Below, piece after piece: positions 1 to 4,208 of a DNA stretch of 5,718 nucleotides (positions are counted from its first letter, which is position 1; each line of letters starts with the position of its first letter). The position numbers and the translations under genes are program-made. This DNA comes from Pseudonocardiales bacterium. Lineage in GTDB: Bacteria > Actinomycetota > Actinomycetes > Mycobacteriales > Pseudonocardiaceae. The notes under the pieces are model-generated. The model was not told where the DNA came from, searched no databases, and saw only the letters and a program-made list of their open reading frames with translations. The stretch lies in contig JACDBJ010000496.1 of assembly GCA_013695005.1 (NCBI GenBank), positions 1-5,718 of the forward strand, written 5' to 3'.

Positions 1-765
1 GTGCTGGACGCTCCACCGGACCCGACGCTCGACCCGACAGCCGCTGCGCAGGCCAGGGCGGTCGCCGCCGAGGCGGCGTTCGACGCGTTCGCCAAGGACT
101 GCACGTCGCGACCCGGCTGCCCGCTCGGCGCCGACTCCCGCGCGGCCGTTCGGGGCCTGGTCGACCGGCTCCGCGGCCAACCGATCTTCACCGCGGACGG
201 CGAGCGCCTCACCGCGGGCGCGCTCGTCTACGCGATGCTGCTCGACCTCGACGAACCGTCGCGCTGGCCCGCGCTGGCGGCGTCGCTGGCCGCCGTCGAC
301 CGCGGGGACCCCGCCGGGCTGGCGGCGACGCTGGAGTCCATGGTCGGGCCCTCGGGCCAGTTCGACATCGGGCTGGCCACCGAGTGCAACGACGTCAAGC
401 AGCGCGCGTCGGTGGCGCAGGTGCTGGAGCTGGCCGGCAAGTGGCGCACCGAGCAGCCGATGTTCGGGGCGTTGCTCGCCCAGCGCATGGTGCGCTGCAC
501 GCCGTGGCCCGTGCCCAGCGACGTCGCCGTACCCGGGCCCGCGCCGACCGCGCCGCCGATGCTGGTGTTGGGTTCGGCGGTCGACGCCCGTGGCGGGCTG
601 GAGGGGACCAAGCGGGCGGCGGCCGGGCTGCGGACCACCCAGTTCGTCAGCTGGCAGGGCACCGGGCACGGCTCCTACCCGCGCACCGGCTGCGTCACCG
701 ACGTGGTGCAGGGGTTCTTGCTTGACGGCGTCGTACCGCAGTCCAGCGTGCTCTGCCCGCCCTGA
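1..765 (+). CDS. TAP-like alpha/beta hydrolase, C-terminal part (5' end outside window)
   Basis: This is the C-terminal 254 residues of a secreted or lipid-anchored alpha/beta hydrolase of the tripeptidyl aminopeptidase (TAP/SlpD-E) type. The first residues (xLDAPPDPT) match the family segment that lies shortly after the nucleophilic Ser (GxSYG). The GTG at position 1 is therefore an internal Val codon, and the signal peptide, Ser and N-terminal half lie upstream of the window. Visible catalytic positions are the acid Asp195 in GSAVDARGG and the base His223 in GTGHGSY, the usual TAP C-terminal block. Cysteines at 34, 40, 129, 166, 231 and 253 fit the disulfides expected of an exported enzyme. 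Family members hydrolyse N-terminal peptides or esters; the substrate here cannot be told. It resembles the gene in the same neighbourhood in M. tuberculosis (Rv2672, from memory). It converges on the polymerase-domain gene, with 20 bp between the two stop codons. Confidence 0.85.
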   Translation: MLDAPPDPTLDPTAAAQARAVAAEAAFDAFAKDCTSRPGCPLGADSRAAVRGLVDRLRGQPIFTADGERLTAGALVYAMLLDLDEPSRWPALAASLAAVDRGDPAGLAATLESMVGPSGQFDIGLATECNDVKQRASVAQVLELAGKWRTEQPMFGALLAQRMVRCTPWPVPSDVAVPGPAPTAPPMLVLGSAVDARGGLEGTKRAAAGLRTTQFVSWQGTGHGSYPRTGCVTDVVQGFLLDGVVPQSSVLCPP

Positions 766-800
766 CCCGCTAGTCCGGGGACCCGCTAGTCCGGGCGGGC
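755..800. terminator. Possible bidirectional terminator containing a 16-bp tandem repeat
   Basis: GCCCGCCC (755-762) and GGGCGGGC (793-800) form a perfect 8-bp GC-only inverted repeat. It spans the convergent 3' ends of the hydrolase gene (stop 763-765) and the polymerase-domain gene (stop 786-788). The 30-nt interior is almost entirely two tandem copies of GACCCGCTAGTCCGGG. There is no T-tract on either side, so an intrinsic terminator of the classical kind is not shown. The position between convergent genes is the main argument; actinobacterial terminators often lack U-tracts. Confidence 0.4.
764..795. repeat. Perfect 16-bp tandem duplication at convergent gene ends
   Basis: GACCCGCTAGTCCGGG occurs at 764-779 and again, immediately adjacent, at 780-795 with no mismatch. 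Copy 1 begins inside the TGA stop of the hydrolase gene. Copy 2 contains the reverse-strand TAG stop (786-788) of the polymerase-domain gene. Each copy can also form a small CCCG/CGGG hairpin. Perfect identity suggests a recent slippage duplication. Confidence 0.9.
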
Positions 801-1817
801 GCGGGAGGGCTGGACGCGCTTGGGTTCGCCGGGCATTTTCGGGTAGTCCGGCGGATAGGGCAGCTCACCCCACCCGTGGTCGCGCAGGTCGCGATCGAAC
901 CACTCGAGCGCCGTCTCCAGGCCGCCCACGTGCGAGTCCATCTCGGCGTGCGGGTCGCCGTGCTCGGCCAGCCGGCCCGGTGCGGTGTAGACGTCGAAGT
1001 CGGCCGGGTCGACGTCAGGCAGCTCGTCCCAGGTCAGCGGCATCGAGACCGTCGCCCGAGGCAGCCCGCGTACCGACCACGCCGAGGCGATGGTTCGGTC
1101 GCGGGACGCCTGGTTGTAGTCGAGGAAGACCCGCTCGCCGCGGTTCTCCTTCCACCACTCCAGCGTCGCGAGCTCCGGCATCCGTGCGGCGACCTGGCGT
1201 CCGATCGCGATCACCGCCCGGCGCACCTCGACGAACTCCCAGTCGGGGCGCACGCGTGCGGACACGTGTACGCCGCGGTTGCCCGAGGTCTTCGGCCAGC
1301 CGACCAGGCCGGCCTCGTCCAGCACCTCGTGCAGCAGTCCGGCCACCGTGACCGCGTCGGCGAAGTCGGTGCCCGGCTGCGGGTCGAGGTCGATCCGCAG
1401 CTCGTCGGGCCGGTCGGGGTCGGCCCGACGCACCGGCCACGGGTGGAAGTCGAACGTGCCCAGGTTGGCGGCCCACGCGAGCACCGCGGGCTCGGTCGGA
1501 CAGACCTCGTCGGCCGTGCGCCCGCTGGGGAAGGTGATCTTGGCGGTCTCCACCCACGGCGGGGCGCCCTTGGGTACCCGCTTCTGGTAGAACGCCTCGC
1601 CGGTCACCCCGTCGACGTAGCGCTTGAGCGTCGTGGGGCGTTCGCGCAGCGCGCGCAGCAGTGGCTCGCCGACGCTGACGTAATACTCGACGACCTCGCG
1701 CTTGGTGATCCCGCGCTCGGGAAAGTAGACCTTGTCGGGGTTGCTCACCCGGACCTGGCGGTCGCCGTGCGGGCCGGGAACTGTGAGCTCCAACGCCGGT
1801 GTCCTACTGCCGCTCAT
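786..1817 (-). CDS. Stand-alone LigD-type polymerase/primase domain protein (PolDom, NHEJ-related)
   Basis: The 343-residue protein is a complete archaeo-eukaryotic-primase-type polymerase domain of the bacterial LigD family. These enzymes add ribo- or deoxynucleotides and fill gaps during DNA end joining and excision repair. Visible family motifs are NPDKVYFP (26-33), FHPW with His125, and the metal-binding DLD (Asp143, Asp145) in RIDLDPQPG. They continue with the nucleotide-binding SGNRGVH block (178-184) and the third acidic residue Asp233 in FLDYNQ. WSVRG (247-251) and the C-terminal LEWFDRD (304-310) are also typical. No ligase or 3'-phosphoesterase domain is attached, and the length fits the mycobacterial stand-alone PolD1 type (about 346 residues). 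The ATG at 1817 has no purine-rich Shine-Dalgarno. A TAACCT (1832-1827 on the minus strand) ends 9 nt before it and could be a -10 giving a near-leaderless mRNA. No ku or ligase gene is visible nearby. Confidence 0.93.
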   Translation of the reverse strand: MSGSRTPALELTVPGPHGDRQVRVSNPDKVYFPERGITKREVVEYYVSVGEPLLRALRERPTTLKRYVDGVTGEAFYQKRVPKGAPPWVETAKITFPSGRTADEVCPTEPAVLAWAANLGTFDFHPWPVRRADPDRPDELRIDLDPQPGTDFADAVTVAGLLHEVLDEAGLVGWPKTSGNRGVHVSARVRPDWEFVEVRRAVIAIGRQVAARMPELATLEWWKENRGERVFLDYNQASRDRTIASAWSVRGLPRATVSMPLTWDELPDVDPADFDVYTAPGRLAEHGDPHAEMDSHVGGLETALEWFDRDLRDHGWGELPYPPDYPKMPGEPKRVQPSRARPD

Positions 1818-1826
1818 AGTGGTTGG

Positions 1827-1842
1827 AGGTTACCGTTGGGAC
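1827..1842 (+). promoter_or_regulatory. Candidate leaderless promoter of the small membrane protein, overlapping a divergent -10
   Basis: TACCGT at 1831-1836 fits the actinobacterial -10 pattern TANNNT and ends 6 nt before the ATG at 1843, so transcription would begin at or next to the A of the start codon. On the opposite strand TAACCT (1832-1827) sits 9 nt before the polymerase-domain ATG at 1817. The two hexamers overlap by two bases in a 25-bp intergenic gap. No convincing -35 was seen on either strand, which is common in this group. A GGAGG at 1825-1829 could act as a distant Shine-Dalgarno (13 nt spacing) if the mRNA starts further upstream. Confidence 0.4.
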
Positions 1843-2157
1843 ATGTGGGCCCGCGATCCATCATCTGACCGCCCGACGGCGCCCGCAGTCGGCTGGGTGG
1901 ACGACGAGCTGATCGGCCTGGACCGCGACGATCCCGAGGTGCGGGACTTCGCCGACCACCTCGACCGGATGCACCGCGAGCGGCCGATGTTCACCGTCGA
2001 GGGCTACCTCGCCGGGGTGCGGGACTTCGCCGACTCGGCGAACCGGGCGCACGGCGGCCGGCGGCTGGCCGCCGTGGTGCTGGTCGGGCTGCTGCTGGCG
2101 GTCACCGGCTTCCTCATCTGGGACGCCCTGCACTTCGTGATGACCACCTGGCTGTAA
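1843..2157 (+). CDS. Small single-pass membrane protein of unknown function
   Basis: This 104-residue protein is not recognised from any named family. Residues 1-73 are hydrophilic and acidic, with VRDFAD occurring twice (33-38 and 59-64). Residues 74-97 (starting RLAAVVLVGLLLAV) form one clear transmembrane helix, followed by a short polar tail. Arg73-Arg74 before the helix and the acidic N-terminal region suggest a cytoplasmic N-terminus by the positive-inside rule. The ATG at 1843 was preferred over an in-frame ATG at 1732. The longer form would read through the divergent polymerase gene with poor codon composition, and 1843 lies 6 nt after a TACCGT -10-like element. The next gene, msrB, starts 45 bp downstream, so some read-through into msrB is possible. 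Function cannot be assigned; the two VRDFAD segments suggest a repeated amphipathic helix. Confidence 0.75.
   Translation: MWARDPSSDRPTAPAVGWVDDELIGLDRDDPEVRDFADHLDRMHRERPMFTVEGYLAGVRDFADSANRAHGGRRLAAVVLVGLLLAVTGFLIWDALHFVMTTWL
1938..2034 (+). repeat. 19-bp direct repeat inside the membrane-protein gene (VRDFAD motif)
   Basis: GGTGCGGGACTTCGCCGAC is present identically at 1938-1956 and 2016-2034. The spacing of 78 bp (26 codons) keeps both copies in frame, and both encode VRDFAD. Perfect nucleotide identity, including third positions, points to an intragenic duplication or conversion, though shared codon preference would contribute. Confidence 0.8.
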
Positions 2158-2190
2158 GAACTTCCGGCCCAGTACCGCACCGGCCCGTAT

Positions 2191-2202
2191 TACCGTGCAG
2201 GT
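2191..2202 (+). promoter_or_regulatory. Candidate leaderless promoter of msrB
   Basis: TACCGT (2191-2196) ends exactly 6 nt before the msrB ATG at 2203, the same hexamer and spacing as before the membrane-protein gene. The six bases between (gcaggt) contain no proper Shine-Dalgarno. No good -35 is visible at the expected distance. Confidence 0.4.
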
Positions 2203-2619
2203 ATGGAGACGGCGCCGAAGGTCAACAAGTCAGAGCAGGAATGGCGCGAGGAGCTCAGCCCCGAGGAGTACCGGGTGCTCCGCCAGGCCGGCACCGAGCG
2301 CCCGTTCACCGGTGAGTACACCGACACCAAGACCACCGGGGTCTACGAGTGCCGAGCGTGCGGGGCCGAGCTGTTCCGCAGCGACACCAAGTTCGACTCG
2401 CACTGCGGCTGGCCGTCGTTCTTCACCCCGCTGGCCGGCGACGCGGTGATCGAGCGCACCGACACCGAGCTGGGCATGAAGCGCACCGAGGTGCTCTGCG
2501 CCAACTGCCACGGCCACCTCGGGCACGTCTTCTCCGGCGAGGGCTACGGGACGCCGACCGACCTGCGGTACTGCATCAACTCGGTGTCGCTGCGACTGGT
2601 GCCCGCGGAGCAGAAGTAG
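2203..2619 (+). CDS. msrB: Peptide-methionine (R)-S-oxide reductase MsrB
   Basis: MsrB reduces the R epimer of methionine sulfoxide, free or in proteins, and so repairs oxidative damage; thioredoxin normally regenerates it. The 138 residues cover the whole single-domain family. The structural zinc site is formed by Cys50/Cys53 (CRAC) and Cys99/Cys102 (CANC). The catalytic Cys124 lies in LRYCINSVSL, and Cys68 in SHCGWPSF is at the usual position of a resolving Cys. The N-terminal EEYRVLRQAGTERPFTGEY is also typical. The ATG at 2203 gives the normal family length. It occupies the same neighbourhood as M. tuberculosis msrB (Rv2674, from memory), near hemQ and hemY. Its 3' end is the oddity: bases 2525-2627 are repeated in diverged form beyond the hicAB pair at 3636-3754. 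The end of this reading frame may therefore have been supplied by inserted DNA. Confidence 0.97.
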   Translation: METAPKVNKSEQEWREELSPEEYRVLRQAGTERPFTGEYTDTKTTGVYECRACGAELFRSDTKFDSHCGWPSFFTPLAGDAVIERTDTELGMKRTEVLCANCHGHLGHVFSGEGYGTPTDLRYCINSVSLRLVPAEQK

Positions 2620-2651
2620 CTCTGGTCTGGCATCAGCCCAGCTCAGCGCGT

Positions 2652-2696
2652 CTAATTAGTTGGACGCTTGACCGGCTAGTTGACTAGACTTACGCT
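2652..2696 (+). promoter_or_regulatory. Candidate hicAB promoter and operator
   Basis: This region is unusually AT-rich: bases 2641-2700 hold 32 G or C out of 60, against 44 of 60 in a msrB line (2401-2460). A perfect inverted repeat CTAGT-TG-ACTAG (2676-2687) overlaps TAGACT (2685-2690), a TANNNT -10-like hexamer ending 6 nt before the GTG at 2697. A palindrome CTAATTAG (2652-2659) and the related words TAGTTGGAC (2657-2665) and TAGTTGAC (2677-2684), 20 bp apart, suggest two helically phased binding sites. TTGGAC (2660-2665) could serve as a -35 with a 19-bp spacer. The operator role is inferred from the autoregulation known for HicAB systems. Confidence 0.45.
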
Positions 2697-2957
2697 GTGG
2701 TCAACCGAAGAATGAAGCCGGCACAGACCCTGCAACTGGTCCGCCGCAACGCCCGGAAGCACGACTTGACCGTCGTGGAGCAGCCGGGCCGCGGCAAGGG
2801 CTCGCATCGGATCTTCGTGCTGGCCGACTCCTCCGGGACCGAGGTCGCTCGCTTTGGCCTTACTGACCACCCTCGCGAGCTGTCTTGGACGGTGCTCAGG
2901 CAGATGGAGGACGGCCTGGCCCATCTGTTCGGCGAGAAGTGGATGGAGAAGAGATGA
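2697..2957 (+). CDS. hicA: HicA-like toxin (mRNA interferase family)
   Basis: The 86-residue basic protein carries the HicA hallmark GKGSHRIF (33-40), with His37 in place of the catalytic His of the double-stranded-RNA-binding-like fold, plus a preceding basic helix (LQLVRRNARKH). HicA toxins bind and cleave mRNA and are neutralised by HicB. Residues 58-86 extend the usual core of about 60 residues with a helical tail ending in GEKWMEKR. The GTG at 2697 was taken because it lies 6 nt after TAGACT. An ATG at 2712 (Met6) gives a start that looks more like other HicA proteins (MKPAQTL) and cannot be excluded. The stop codon overlaps the hicB start (ATGA at 2954-2957), so the pair is translationally coupled. 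Toxin activity is inferred from the motif and from gene order. Confidence 0.78.
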   Translation: MVNRRMKPAQTLQLVRRNARKHDLTVVEQPGRGKGSHRIFVLADSSGTEVARFGLTDHPRELSWTVLRQMEDGLAHLFGEKWMEKR

Positions 2958-3613
2958 GCGCACCAGCGCTGCCCACGTACCGGGTCACAGTCACGCGCGA
3001 GATCGGGCTGTGGGCGGCCACCGTCGACGGCCTTCCGCCTGGGGTCGTCGGCGCGACCGACGTCGAACGCCACGCAGACCTTGACGACGCCGTCCGCGAC
3101 CTCATCGCCGGCCTCACCGAGGTCGATACCTCCGACTTCCACGTGCAGTGGGCCTACGTCCAGAAAGGCCGCGACTACACCCAGGTCGTACTAGGACTCG
3201 ATGCGTGGGAGACCCAGGCCGGCGAGTCGACGGCCGTCTTCGACGCCTACCGGCGCGCCGCGATCCAGAGCATGCGCGGCGCCGGCCTGTCCATGCGGGA
3301 CATCGCCGATCTGCTTGGGATCTCCCACCAGCGGGTCAGCCAGCTCGTCGCGCAGGGAGTCACCCAGCCTCGCTCCGGAACAGCTGATCTCGACCAGGCT
3401 GTGCTGGACGCGGTGCTGAGTGCCGCCGTCGCGGAGGGACTCGACCCCGACCACATTCCCGAGCGGGCGCGGCAAGCGCTGCCCTGGCTAGTGCGGGCCG
3501 TGAAGGGTGCCCTGCCTCAGCTCAACGACGACCCGGAGTCGCTTCGCTGGTACGCCGCCACGCTTGCGGTGCTGGCTCAGCAGGCCCGACGGGCCGCAGG
3601 GCGGGCGGCGTGA
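2954..3613 (+). CDS. hicB: HicB-like antitoxin with helix-turn-helix and extra C-terminal domain
   Basis: This 219-residue protein is the likely antitoxin and autorepressor for the upstream HicA-like toxin. Residues 8-58 fit a degraded-RNase-H-like HicB domain: YRVTVTRE strand, GLWAATVDGLP, then DLDDAVRDLIAGL helix. Residues 96-133 contain a clear helix-turn-helix (GLSMRDIADLLGISHQRVSQ, 111-130) of the sigma-70 region 4/Xre-like kind. Residues 145-219 are an additional mostly helical acidic-then-basic region that I do not recognise. HicB proteins with a DNA-binding part are usually well under 150 residues, so this is long. The ATG at 2954 has a good Shine-Dalgarno, GGAG at 2945-2948, and overlaps the toxin stop; an upstream in-frame ATG at 2885 lies inside hicA and is unlikely. 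The antitoxin assignment rests on the N-terminal pattern and the pairing. Confidence 0.75.
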   Translation: MSAPALPTYRVTVTREIGLWAATVDGLPPGVVGATDVERHADLDDAVRDLIAGLTEVDTSDFHVQWAYVQKGRDYTQVVLGLDAWETQAGESTAVFDAYRRAAIQSMRGAGLSMRDIADLLGISHQRVSQLVAQGVTQPRSGTADLDQAVLDAVLSAAVAEGLDPDHIPERARQALPWLVRAVKGALPQLNDDPESLRWYAATLAVLAQQARRAAGRAA

Positions 3614-3735
3614 TCTCCTCGGTGTCACTGACCGAACGTCTTCGAGGCGAGGGCTACGGCACGCCGACCGACCTGCGGTACCGCATCAACTCGGTGAGCC
3701 TGCGCCTGGTGCCGGCGGAGCCGACCGCGAGCTGA
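3610..3735 (+). pseudogene. msrB 3'-end remnant (catalytic Cys replaced by Arg)
   Basis: Bases 3646-3720 match msrB 2536-2610 at 68 of 75 positions and encode GEGYGTPTDLRYRINSVSL and the following RLVPAE. The match extends left through ACGTCTTC (3636-3643, same as 2525-2532), with one base missing between, so the upstream part is out of frame with msrB. Of the codon differences in the 75-bp block, only one changes the residue: the catalytic Cys codon TGC is CGC (Arg). A TGA at 3733-3735 ends it. A GTG at 3610, overlapping the hicB stop, would open a 41-codon reading frame through it, but the zinc sites and most of the fold are absent. It is a non-functional fragment left or brought by the event that placed hicAB here. 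Confidence 0.88.
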
Positions 3736-4156
3736 GGTCGCTAAAGCTCTGGTCCGCCGGAGGATGGTCGCCATGCCGGTGGACGATCTTCCACTCCCCA
3801 TCCTCGCGGCGGTACACGTGGGTGGCCCGGAGCGTGTACGTGGTCGGCTTGCCATTGATGGACACCGAGTTGTGTTCCCAGCCGGTCGTGTAGGCAAGGT
3901 CGCCGCTGGCCCCGGCAGCGATGAGCTCAAAGCGGTAGTCGGTCGAGTCAGAGAAGTGGGATGCGACCCAGTCGAAGGCGTTCTTGACCTCGTCCCACCC
4001 GGTCTTCAGTGGATCCGCCGCGCCTAACAGGCTCACCGGATCGCGCCTGGACCACATTGCCCTGAACGGTTCGGGGTCGCCGTGGTGGAGCTTTCTCCCG
4101 GCAGCGACCTGCCGCGGCAGCATGTCGGCCAGGAACGCGTCGACCTCGGATACCAT
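3686..4156 (-). CDS. SnoaL/NTF2-like protein (DUF4440-type), with altered C-terminus
   Basis: This 156-residue protein has the cone-shaped NTF2/SnoaL fold pattern: a first helix (SEVDAFLADMLPRQVAAG) and the conserved WSRRDPVSLLGA (35-46). Next come helix WDEVKNAFDWVASHF, strands around FELIAAGASGDLAYTTGWEH (76-95), and TLRATHVYRREDGEWKIVHRHGDH (108-131). Members bind or convert small molecules, or serve in stress responses; no substrate can be named. The ATG at 4156 has a strong Shine-Dalgarno (GGAGGT, 4167-4162), so longer in-frame starts up to 4336, which lie inside tetR, are rejected. It is divergent from tetR with a 52-bp gap. Family proteins normally end soon after the WKIVHRH block. Here residues 141-156, a Ser/Pro/Ala-rich tail, are encoded by the antisense strand of the msrB remnant. 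The tail therefore looks acquired when the original 3' end was disturbed. Confidence 0.85.
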   Translation of the reverse strand: MVSEVDAFLADMLPRQVAAGRKLHHGDPEPFRAMWSRRDPVSLLGAADPLKTGWDEVKNAFDWVASHFSDSTDYRFELIAAGASGDLAYTTGWEHNSVSINGKPTTYTLRATHVYRREDGEWKIVHRHGDHPPADQSFSDLSSRSAPPAPGAGSPS

Positions 4157-4167
4157 GAGACACCTCC

Positions 4168-4206
4168 GATACAGTTCAACTACTTTGAATACAGCTAGGA
4201 TGTATC
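4168..4206. promoter_or_regulatory. Candidate TetR operator and tetR promoter in the divergent gap
   Basis: ATACA (4189-4193) and TGTAT (4201-4205) form a perfect inverted repeat with a 7-bp spacer. A further ATACAG at 4169-4174 lies exactly 20 bp upstream of the ATACAG at 4189-4194, giving a possible third half-site on the same helix face. TTCAA (4175-4179) and TTGAA (4185-4189) add another small dyad. TAGGAT (4196-4201), a TANNNT -10, lies inside the main dyad and ends 7 nt before the tetR ATG at 4209. The region is AT-rich relative to its flanks. TetR regulators typically bind such sites upstream of themselves and the divergent gene; the exact site is inferred. Confidence 0.5.
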
Positions 4207-4208
4207 TG

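Larger units (their letters stand above)
2525..3754. mobile_element. Putative hicAB insertion at the msrB 3' end, flanked by imperfect direct repeats
   Basis: Two copies of the msrB 3' end, 2525-2627 (intact gene) and 3636-3754 (remnant), flank about 1.0 kb holding only hicA, hicB and their promoter. Both copies finish with AGCTCTGGTC (2618-2627 and 3745-3754), lying 7 and 24 bases respectively past the shared GCGGAG. The homology therefore may continue beyond the stop codons. No integrase, transposase or terminal inverted repeat is visible, so the mechanism is open. It could be a remnant of an integrative element that restored the gene end, or homologous recombination with foreign DNA. The element boundaries are inferred from the repeat only. 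Confidence 0.5.

Noticed and set aside
1..3. GTG at position 1 as the true start of the hydrolase
   Set aside because: The first residues match an internal segment of TAP-type hydrolases just after the nucleophile, and no catalytic Ser or signal peptide is present, so the gene begins upstream of the window.
876..1868. 330-codon open frame on the plus strand opposite the polymerase-domain gene
   Set aside because: It is a GC-rich antisense shadow: the opposite strand carries an intact, motif-complete LigD polymerase domain, and this translation shows only low-complexity Arg/Val/Gly sequence.
2621..2645. Possible terminator after msrB (CTGG/CCAG dyad)
   Set aside because: The stem is four pairs with no T-tract. 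Read-through from msrB into the hicAB promoter region cannot be judged from this.
3507..3893. 128-codon plus-strand frame through the hicB end and msrB remnant
   Set aside because: It reads hicB and the remnant out of frame and then runs antisense to the SnoaL-like gene; the correct msrB frame in the remnant is the one ending at 3735.
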